A stretch of DNA of 64,000 nt from Luscinia megarhynchos (lineage: Eukaryota > Chordata > Aves > Passeriformes > Turdidae). Below the pieces are notes generated by a model. It did not search any database. It saw nothing but the letters and a program-made list of their open reading frames with translations, and had not been told where the DNA came from. The position numbers and the translations under genes were made by a program. The stretch lies in NCBI GenBank assembly GCA_034336665.1, contig JAPFBE010000003.1:62229352-62293351 (forward strand), given 5' to 3'. This document shows positions 46,300 through 55,800 of the stretch, one piece after another. The number at the start of each line of letters is the position of its first letter. The first letter of the stretch is position 1.

Positions 46300-47740
46300 T
46301 GTGCCCCTGGCAGCCACCAGCCTGCCCCTGTGCCCCGGCAGACACCAACCTGTCTCTGTGCCACCCCGGCAGCCACCAGCCCGTCCCTGTGCCACCCTGG
46401 CAGCCACCAGCCTGCCCCTGTGCCCCGGCAGACACCAACCTGTCTCTGTGCCACCCCGGCAGCCACCAGCCCGTCCCTGTGCCCCGGCAGCCACCAACCT
46501 GTCCCTGTGCCACCCTGGCAGCCACCAGCCTGCCCCTGTGCCCCCCGGCAGCCACCAGCCTGTCCCTGTGCCCCGGCAGCCACCAGCCTGTCCCTGTGCC
46601 CTCGGCAGCCACCAGCCTGTCCCTGTGCCCCCGGCAGACACCAGCCTGTCCCTGTGCCCCGGCAGCCACCAGCCTGTCTCTGTGCCCCCGGCAGCCACCA
46701 GCCTGTCCCTGTGCCCCGGCAGCCACCACCCTGTCCCTGTGCCCCCGGCAGACACCAGCCTGTCTCTGTGCCCCCGGCAGCCACCAGCCTGTCTCTGTGC
46801 CACCCCCGGCAGCCACCAGCCTGTCCCTGTGCCCCTGGCAGCCACCAGCCTGCCCCCTGCGCCACCCCTGGCAGCCACCAGCCCGTCCCTGTGCCCCCGG
46901 CAGCCACCAGCCTGTCCCTGTGCCCCCGGCAGACACCAGCCTGTCCCTGTGCCACCCCGGCAGCCACCAGCCTGTCCCTGTGCCCCCGGCAGCCACCAGC
47001 CTGTCTCTGTGCCACCCCCGGCAGCCACCAGCCTGTCCCTGTGCCACCCCCGGCAGCCACCAGCCTGTCCCTGTGCCCCCGGCAGCCACCAGCCTGTCCC
47101 TGTGCCCCTCGGCAGACACCAGCCTGTCCCTGTGCCCCGGCAGCCACCAGCCCGTCCCTGTGCCACCCCGGCAGCCACCAGCCTGTCCCTGTGCCCGGCA
47201 GCCACCAGCCTGTCCCTGTGCCCTGGCAGCCACCAGCCCGTCCCTGTGCCACCCCTGGCAGCCACCAGCCTGTCCCTGTGCCCCGGCAGCCACCAGCCTG
47301 TCCCTGTGCCACCCCCGGCAGCCACCAGCCTGTCCCTGTGCCAACCCGGCAGCCACCAGCCTGTCCCTGTGCCCCTGGCAGACACCAGCCCGTCCCTGTG
47401 CCACCCTGGCAGCCACCAGCCTGTCCCTGTGCCCCGGCAGCCACCAGCCTGTCTCTGTGCCAACCCGGCAGCCACCAGCCTGCCCCTGTGCCCCCGGCAG
47501 CCACCAGCCCGTCCCTGTGCCCCCGGCAGCCACCAGCCTGTCCCTGTGCCCCCCGGCAGCCACCAGCCCGTCCCTGTGCCCCCGGCAGCCACCAGCCTGT
47601 CCCTGTGCCACCCCGGCAGCCACCAGCCTGCCCCTGTGCCCCAACAGCCACCAGCCTGTCCCCTCTGCCACCCCGGCAGCCACCAGCCTGTCCCTGTGCC
47701 ACCCTGGCAGCCACCAGCCCGTCCCTGTGCCCCCGCAGCC
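46300..47740. repeat. Minisatellite A: about 48 copies of a 28-33-bp unit
   Basis: The core unit on + is CCCCGGCAGCCACCAG plus CCTGTCCCTGTG. Copies vary from 28 to about 33 bp through insertions such as CCAC or CCC before the GGCAG. Counting the CCACCAG/ACACCAG core gives about 48 copies, with a mean period near 30 bp. The minus strand is G-rich, with runs of GGG/GGGG in each unit. Most units contain CCACCAGC, i.e. GCTGGTGG on the minus strand. The array has almost no stop codons in any frame, which produces long but meaningless open frames on both strands. Confidence 0.95.
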
Positions 47741-47805
47741 GCCACCCTGACGAGCGCCGGGTGGCCCCTGGCGGCGGCGCCAGCCCGGCGAGGCCCGGGC
47801 ACAGC

Positions 47806-48378
47806 GGGGGCGCCCTGCGGCTCGGGGCGCCCTGTTCCCCTCACAGCCCCCGCCCTGCGGCTCGGGGCGCCCTGATCCCCTCACAGCCCCCGCCCTGCGG
47901 CTCGGGGCGCCCTGTTCCCCTCACAGCCCCCGCCCTGCGGCTCGGGGCGCCCTGTTCCCCTCACAGCCCCCGCCCCTGCGGCTCGGGGCGCCCTGATCCC
48001 CTCACAGCCCCGCCCTGCGGCTCGGGGGCGCCCTGTTCCCACAGCTCCCGCCCTGCGGCTCGGGGCGCCCTGATCCCCAGCCCCCGCCCTGCGGCTCGGG
48101 GCGCCCTGATCCCTCACAGCCCCCTGCCCTGCGGCTCGGGGCGCCCTGACCCCCTCACAGCCCCCGCCCTGCGGCTCGGGGCGCCCTATTCCCCTCACAG
48201 CCCCCGCCCTGCGGCTCGGGGCGCCCTGTTCCCCTCACAGCCCCCGCCCTGCTGCTCGGGGCGCCCTGATCCCCTCACAGCTCCCCGCCCTGCGGCTCGG
48301 GGCGCCCTGATCCCCTCACAGCCCCCGCCCTGCGGCTCGGGGCGCCCTGATCCCCTCACAGCCCCCGCCCTGCGGCTC
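47806..48378. repeat. Minisatellite B: about 14 copies of a 40-bp CpG-rich unit
   Basis: The unit begins CGGGGCGCCCTG(A/T)TCCCC and continues TCACAGCCCCCGCCCTGCGGCT. Copies start about every 40 bp from near 47,820 to 48,340, with small indels. Each unit holds about four CpGs and the 8-bp palindrome GGGCGCCC. Copies are much more alike than in array A, with A/T alternation after CCCTG as the main variant site. Retained CpGs argue against heavy germline methylation. Confidence 0.95.
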
Positions 48379-48502
48379 AGCCTCGGCTGCTGGCCGGCTC
48401 CGAGCCGCTCCCGGCCCTCTGCTGCGCTCTCCTCCCTTCCCGCTGGGGGCAGGACCCCGGGGGACCCGAGGGGCTCTGCCGGGCGCTCGCCCTGCTCTTG
48501 GG

Positions 48503-48547
48503 ATGGAGCCGAGCATCCGCTGTGAAGGAGCCCCCGAGCTCGGCACG
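48503..48547 (+). other. Candidate first coding exon with consensus donor
   Basis: The ATG at 48,503 lies in the unique CpG-rich shoulder beside minisatellite B, in a fair context (GGGATGG). It opens a 15-codon frame, MEPSIRCEGAPELGT, ending exactly at a strong 5' splice site (ACG, then GTAAGC). I do not recognise the peptide and see no matching downstream exon. It could equally be a non-coding first exon or chance. Confidence 0.25.
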
Positions 48548-48560
48548 GTAAGCCGGCTGC

Positions 48561-49567
48561 CTGTCACGAATTCCTCTGTTTACTTTGATGGAAATTTCAG
48601 CCCTCCTGGTACGGAGATAATCTGCTAAGTATGACCCAACTCCTGCCAAGACAATGCTTCTTGTGAGGTTCGCAGTGCTGCTGGAGAGCTCCTGCTCCTT
48701 AGGTGTAATAACCTGGGGACAGGGCTGCCCGGGACAGATACTCTGTAAGAATGCAACACATAATACCAATTTTATAATTCCTCTCACTTCCATGAATTAA
48801 CTGTTTCATGAACATATTTTTATTTAAGCTGGGCTGTGATTAGGGAGCAAGAGAGTTTTTTCACATGGTTTACCATGATATGGTTATGAGTCCCACTTTT
48901 TCCTACTTTTTGAGTGCTGTTTTCGTTTTTTTATTTTTATTTTTGTATTGTTTTGTTTTGTTTTGTTTTGTCACAAGAAAGCAAAGCTTTAACTCATTAC
49001 TCTGAGTCCCCTCTTATGGAATTTGACTAGATGCCAATGTTGCCCTGTTGTGCCATGTAAAGCCACAGAAATGTAGACTCTGTCCTTCAAGTTTCCCTCC
49101 CTGACACTTTGCTGCCTTGCTTTCATTCAAGAGCTGATTGCCCACAGGATGGGTGAAGATGCTAGTGGCCACTCTGCCATGTGAGTAAAGACTCTGCAGG
49201 AGTTTTGAAGAAAGGACTTCTGAGCATGCCTGAGGGCAGGAGAGGAGCAGAAAGATGAGAACTATCTGTGACCCTCCTCCCATTTTCTAGCCCCAGATGG
49301 TGAACCAGCTTCAGGCATGTGGGGCTGTGCAATATCCCACTCTTTGAGGCACTAGGATGAGATAGGGAATGTGGGGTGAAGCCATCAGCCCTGGGGGATA
49401 AGGATGCTGAAACTGTCAGCTTGTCAGCAGGGCCCAAGTGCACAGTGTTTTCCAGGTTCCCAGGATAATCTTTGCTCTGAGCTGGTTTGCTTTTCCAACC
49501 ACTTTCTTTGCAGATGAGTTCTGTTGGATTCATGCTACTTGTCCCCACAGCAGATGATCTTCTTCAA
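48561..49567. other. Intergenic DNA, no gene seen
   Basis: Composition falls back to AT-rich. A (TTTTG)n run lies at 48,941-48,971. Nothing else is recognisable. Confidence 0.55.
48941..48971. repeat. (TTTTG)n microsatellite
   Basis: About five TTTTG units follow a T-rich lead-in. Confidence 0.8.
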
Positions 49568-49841
49568 TTTCTTTCCTTTCTTCCCTTTCTTTCCTTTTTC
49601 CTTTCCTTTTCCTTTCCTTTCCTTTCCTTCCTTTCCTTCCTTTCCTTCCTTTCCTTCCTTTCCTTCCTTTCCTTCCTTTCCTTCCTTTCCTTCCTTTCCT
49701 TCCTTTCCTTCCTTTCCTTCCTTTCCTTCCTTCCTTCCTTCCTTCCTTCCTTCCTTCCTTCCTTCCTTCCTTCCTTCCTTCCTTCCTTCCTTCCTTCCTT
49801 CCTTCCTTCCTTCCTTCCTTCCTTCCTTCCCTCCTCTCTTT
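49568..49841. repeat. Compound polypyrimidine repeat: CTTTCCTTC 9-mers then CTTC tetramers
   Basis: An uninterrupted 274-bp run of C and T. The first part is irregular. From about 49,622 to 49,720 it is a perfect 9-bp repeat (CTTTCCTTC, about 11 copies), and from about 49,716 to 49,829 a CTTC tetramer array (about 28 copies). The 9-bp unit is one tetramer plus one pentamer and keeps the same reading frame, hence the FLS/PSF repeat frames on + and GKE/RKE frames on minus, which are not genes. Confidence 0.97.
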
Positions 49842-52800
49842 AGCAATTCCTCACTAACTGCACTGGGTTTGGTACTTACATTGTCTCTAGCAGACTGCAA
49901 GGGGCAAAACTCCACTTCCAGCATCCCTGGGAGTCATTCAGTGACTCCACAGGGATGCAGCTGCTGGTGTGCTCTGTTCTCTGCAATGGAGGTTCGTTGT
50001 CTCTCAGACATGCTAGGTCACTAGAACATTTTCTGATGATGCCATTTTTGGTAGATGGCCCAAAGAAAAATTGGCTACTCTCTGGAGTGACAGCTAGATT
50101 GCAGTCTGACGTGAATGAAGAGCATAGCAAGATGGAACAGATTTTTGCTCCAAGCCTTCTCTGCTGATGTGTTAACTTTGGCAGCATCATTTGGAGAAAA
50201 AGTGAATTAATCTTATTCAAGTTGTGTACAAAAGAGACTAGGGGGAGGAAAAGGGGGAAAAGAAAGAAGGATGTATGAATCTATGTTGATTATTTTGAAG
50301 CCATAAACAAGTGACATCAGAAAAGATTTTGACAACCATATGGACTTTCAGAAGTGTGAAATCTTCTGAAAATGATGTGCAATCATGTAAAGGCTGGCAT
50401 AAAAAAAAAGTAAATACTACAAGATATGGATGGATGAGATGTACAGGCAGCAGACTGCAATCTGTGGTACAGGAGTTAAGATTCTGGGTACATGAAAAAA
50501 ATGTTACCAAAATAAAAATTTATACAAATTAAATCAAATTAAATTAAATTACATAAGAGAATTCTCCCAAAGGTAATAGAAATAGCAATCAATCCTATTT
50601 CTTATTGTTGGTTTTCAGAACTAGACTCTGGGGAGCAGCAGTCTCAGGGACTGAGTCACGGCTTTCCAGTGAAATAATCATTGTTTTTCTGGGAAGCTTC
50701 ACTGCAGATGCCACATGCAATCTGGATTTGACACAGGGCAGAAACCACAAGTACAAGAGTGCAGGTCCTGCTGAGGGGCATCAGCTGCTCTGGCTGAGGT
50801 CAGGAACTGCCGTGGCAATGCAAGGAATCTCCCCTGATCTTCACCAAGGAGACACTTTTATCCCAGAGCTTGGGAAAGTGCTGCCTGAGAGGCAAGCAGG
50901 ATGACAAGAAAGCAGATTGGCAAATTCTGTAGCTTTGGTGTGGCACGTTTCCACACAAGCTGTTTGTGCATGTGGCAGGGACATCCCCGTGGGTCACATG
51001 GAGGTGAGTGCTGTGACACACGCCAGAGGAGTTCAGTGCTGCTCTGCTGTCCTGGGGAAGCAGGGCCATTGCCAGGGGCAACTCATCAGATCTGAGCAAG
51101 GGCACCGCGCTGCCTGAGGTCCTGCCTGCTGGGAGGAGAGAAACTTGAGAGGTCTGGGCTGTCTCTGGGACTAAGTTTAAATGCCAGCGCTCTGAGCCTT
51201 CGTACAACCTGAGTGTTTGATGCCTTTCCCCTTTAAGTTATCACAGTGGCAATAATGCGAGACACAAATTGCAGCAAAATACTTTTCAGGTTTGATTTAT
51301 AAATGGCTCTGATTTGCTTCTGATTTCAGCTTTTCCTGTGGCAACATTCCAAGTTCAGATTCTAGTTTGTATTTCTTATTGCATCATGAGAGAATGGGAA
51401 AACAGAAATAGTGAAAAACTGAAAATGGAAAACAAACCAGCTATGCCATCTTGAAGCAGGAACAAAAATAGGCTGATCTCTCAGACCAGAAATTATTTTT
51501 CATGGGAAAAGACAGATCAGGGCAAGAGTTGTTTTTTATGTATCAATAGGGGTGTGTGATGGGATTAAATAGATGATACATATGAAATAAATCTGTTTGC
51601 ATAGTTTGAACATTGAAAAAGTACAGCATCTGTGCACTGTACATAATATACACTATCCCATAGTCTTATACTTTGAGTCTTCTTCCCATTCTGCAATATT
51701 TCCATTGGACATCAATCTTTAAGAAGTCAGTACACACCCAAAAAAGTTCACACACATCTTAAATTTTTCAATGTATGTCTACAAAGTATATCCTTCCTTT
51801 CCTTCCCTTTGCCTTTCACCCAACAATCCTTTGTTGTTTGGTGACATTAGCACAGCCACCAGTAAATTTAGTGTCTCAGGGTCTCTTTCTACCACTGCAG
51901 GTGGTACTTGGAGCTGGTCCTAAGAGGTTCCAGCAAGAAGGTGTCACTGAAGAGAATGCAATGAACTGACAGAGAAATATTTTTTGCTATTTGAAAAGAA
52001 AACTGAGAATACTTTATGATGCCATGATTTGTATTTTCAGACTCTGGAATGACAGGCCTAAAGAAAAGCATATCAAGACCCCCCTCTTATTTCTTTATTT
52101 AATGAGGTATGAGGTTTAGCTGAAGAAATTTAAATGATTGACTGGGAAGTATTTGAAATTCTTGGGGGTCATAAAGATCAAGGCAAATGGATCAATCCAA
52201 AATAATTAATTTTGACACTGTGACAACTGCTAGTGCTTTCTTTTTTCCCTCAAACAATCTATGAATATTTTTCCTCTTCTTGAAATGCTGAAGAGTCTTA
52301 TTTTCCAAGGAGCTGCAACATTAAATGTACCCATATTTGACAAGAGCGCTTAAAGAGGGCTGTAGCTGTTCTATGTCTAAAAGGAAGGAAACACTGAAAA
52401 AGAAAATGTCTTAATTCATGATCCATTCATTCATTAGCTGGTCCTTTGACAGTTTCCTAATTAATAAAGTTGTTATGAGACCAAGCAGCAACAAATAGAC
52501 ATTAAGCATGCGGGGGGGAAAGCATTGAGAAATGAATGTTTTACATTTAATTACAACAGTCATGCAGAGCACATCATATGTGCTGTGCCACATGTCAAGC
52601 AGAATCAGTGTGTTGTTGTGCCCTTGAAAAGGAAACTTTCACCAGACAAGTTAGATTTCTAACACTTTTTCTTCTCTATTACTAGTAGTGTGTCTGATGA
52701 AACAAGATAGTTTAACAGTTTAATTCTGTTTTATTCCAGAAAACAGATTTACTGTTTCCAAACATAGAACCTTAGGGGCTGGAAATACAACAGTGCTGAG

Positions 52801-55800
52801 GGTCCCAGCTTGAAAGGCATCTCTGGGCAAAAGTGCACAGGGAGTAACTCCAGAGAAGAGATCTGCATCCATCCTGTAGTTAATGGCACATGCCTTCTGT
52901 GTGGCTTCAACAAGACCCTCAACTATGTGGTGTCCCAGTCTTCCCAAGAAAAAATTAAGAATAGTCTTGTGTCACCAAGCATAGCTCTGATATAGTCCTG
53001 CTTAGTACAGAGAAACATAAACAAAAAAATGTTATTTTATTAAGTGCCTATTCCAGCAGACTTCTGTTTAAAGGAAGAGAAGGCAGTGCTTGTTTTCTGT
53101 AGGAACTGGCTCTGCATTACAGCCCTGAAAGCTCAGCTTGGAGTCAGCTCTCTTTTCCTACCTGTCTCCAGCTGTGTCAGAAAGAGCTAATGGCTGGATA
53201 CCAGGCAAGCTGCTCACTGATACAAGAGAGGTCAGCTTCCCAAAATCACTGCCTCTCTGGGGATTATTTCAACTCTCTTGATCTCCAAGAACTGCCATGC
53301 CTCAGAGAGGAATGCTTCAGAGTTGAGGGGGAAAAGAGAAGAATGAGCTTGGAAAGCAAACACACTACCCTGGAAACCAGCACTTGTTCATGGGGGTGTG
53401 TGTCTGCCTACTCCATGGCCTGAGCTGGCTTTTGGCTCTGCTCTTTGGAGCAGCCTGAACAGAGGTAGACCCCAAGCAGCAAATCCCACTATGCCCAGAG
53501 AACTGCAGGTGCCCTGGTCACCACTTTAACTACAGAAATTCCATGTAGCTCCTTTGTGAATTTGTCTTGTGTTAGCTACGTCAGGATGAGCAAGTTAACT
53601 TTTCTGGATCCCATTTCTGGCACATTCTTCTCCCCTAACTTTTGTTCTGCTATTTCCTTGTTCTGTATGAACATTTGCAACAGTACAGAATAAATAATTC
53701 AATTTTGTTGTTTCCCTGAGCTGTAGGGGTGATCCTATCAGCCTGCCTTGATCTGATGCATAAGGCCTGGGTGACCATCACAAACAAGACAACGTTGCAA
53801 AAGCCATGGTCCTGCAGAGCTGATGGTCTGTGAAGAGCCTGCAGACAGCAAGCCCTGTTCTGTCCTTCCCAGAAGAATTTTATTTTAGTATCCTGGGTCC
53901 CTATTCAGCTGCTGGGCTGGCCATGCCACTGTTAAGGAAATCAAGAGCCAGAGGTGTTAGCACCCAGAATTAACACTGGGTGGGAATCCTTTTGGGTCTG
54001 CAGCAAGGTTTCCCTGCCACCTCGTTTACCCAGTTTTCTCTGCTGCCTTAGCAGAGGATGGATCAACCCCAGCAGTGTGGAGCAGCATCACCTCCCAACA
54101 CCAGAGACTCAGAGGGGACAACTGTTCCCATGGGGCTGAAATCCCATTTTTTAATGGCAGGCACATCTATTATATCCCTTCTAGGAATGTGTGTAAGACT
54201 CCTCCCTTGAATGGGGACTCCCCTCAAGGCTGAGCAGAACAGATTTGCCCACAGTTGTTGGTATGGGTGAGTAACATGAATCTCTACCTAATTGTTTTGC
54301 TAGCTTTAATATTACTGCTTTAATATTGCTTCAGTAAATAACTACTACACTACTACACTACTACTGCACTAGTAGTTATAACTATCTATACTGTGTAGTA
54401 AATCATTCTGATTAAGGTCTTTTAGTTTAATCATTATAATTATCACCATCAATAAAATTAATAATTAATTTTATTCATATATTTGGTTTTCCTGTCTTAA
54501 TCTTGCAGTCATGATTCATGCAAAGATTCAATTACACCTATATAATCCTATAAATGTTATAAATATAATCATAAAATTTGGGGCAAAGCCTGGATCCATC
54601 TGCACCTAGATTCCTCTCTGAGGAAGAGTTTAGAAAGCAAGGGGGCTCTTTATGCACCTCGTGACTGCATGAGAGCAATTCTGTAATAAACTTTGGGATT
54701 TCTGTTCTGCCTGCGACACCTGCATCAGGAGAGGCAGAGAGCAGGGATCTAGCCTGGGAGGGAGCCACACCAACAAATGCCCCTCTGATAATTAAATCTT
54801 GATAGAAAGCCACGATGAAGAGCCCTTCTGATTGGAGCCTTCCCTTTCCCTGCAGCTGCAGCTCTGCAGAGCAGCCTCCCCGCTGTGTGTTTGAAGCTGT
54901 GTCTGCCCGTAGCTCAGCCGCGACAGAGCACCCACCTCCCTCCCTGAAGCACATACACCAACAGATAATCCAGATCAGTTTACCTCTGTGTACCTGGCAG
55001 CACGCTACTGTGCACTGACCAAATATCAGAAGAGTTTGTGGTTAATTAGGATCAGATTAATCCCTGCTGACTGCCTGTCTCTGTGTAAAAAGGGCACCAG
55101 AGGTTAGAAAGTATTAAGTACCTTAAATGTCTACTTGCATAATGTAAAAACCTACTGAAGATCCAGACTTTGTGCTTGAAAGTGTTGATGTGAAATAATT
55201 TACCCCTAGAGGCATTTAAATGTGCTTCTTATCCTATCAAAGCAAAATAATCTATTAAAACTTTTCCAGGATAAAATGTAATAAATATTTCACCATGGAA
55301 AATAATAAACCTGCAGAACAGTGAAGACAAGACATCTACAAAAAAGTACCTTAGAGATTCTGAACATTATTTCCTACTCCAAAGAATTTAGTTCAGCATA
55401 TAAAGTATCATTTTTACAGCTGCAATAAAGCTTTTTTGTGATACAATTGTATGTAGTTTTCAATTTATTAGTTCCTATTTATCATAAGAATACAGCAGGT
55501 AATAATTAGATAGTTTCAGATATACACCCATTCTATGGTACTCCCCAAGGACCCCAGAGGGCTTCACAGGTAGGACACATTTCTATGTTCTTATACAATC
55601 AAATTACTTAACACATTTATGACAGTAAAATGTAGATTATGTTTGGTTGAGATGCTTTGCTATGACTGAGCATGTATGTGATTATTTGACATGTCAAAAT
55701 ATGGAGAACTTTTGTGCTATTCTCTTTAAATAAGGAAAGATCCTAAAGTTGATTTTAAAAACTGAGCTGATAGTGGGAAGATTTTTAGAAGCAAGACACA

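Larger units (their letters stand above)
46130..48560. promoter_or_regulatory. Orphan GC-rich / CpG-rich block, candidate promoter
   Basis: The block is sharply bounded and very GC-rich inside an AT-rich intergenic region. It consists of unique CpG-containing DNA (46,140-46,290), two minisatellites, and more unique CpG-rich DNA (48,380-48,560). Both unique shoulders contain consensus 5' splice sites on + (GTGAGT at 46,289 and GTAAGC at 48,548). No known gene lies between FAM124A and SERPINE3 in the vertebrates I know, so promoter activity is inference. Confidence 0.4.

Noticed and set aside
46063..47844. 593-codon open frame on minus (with 512- and 566-codon neighbours)
   Set aside because: It is pure minisatellite translation. 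Several other frames on both strands are equally open, and the unit length varies so the phase drifts.
46234..48525. 763-codon open frame on plus
   Set aside because: It runs through two unrelated minisatellites and their junctions. There is no domain, only low-complexity Pro/Ala/Cys/Ser sequence, and it reflects GC content.
49487..50024. Frames encoding FLS/PSF or GKE/RKE repeats
   Set aside because: They are direct translation of the CTTTCCTTC/CTTC microsatellite.
52720..52995. Exon-like segment with acceptor-like TTTATTCCAG at 52,739 and open frames on both strands
   Set aside because: No frame joined to that acceptor stays open for the whole segment, and the peptides match nothing I know. 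Frames of 60-75 codons are expected by chance.
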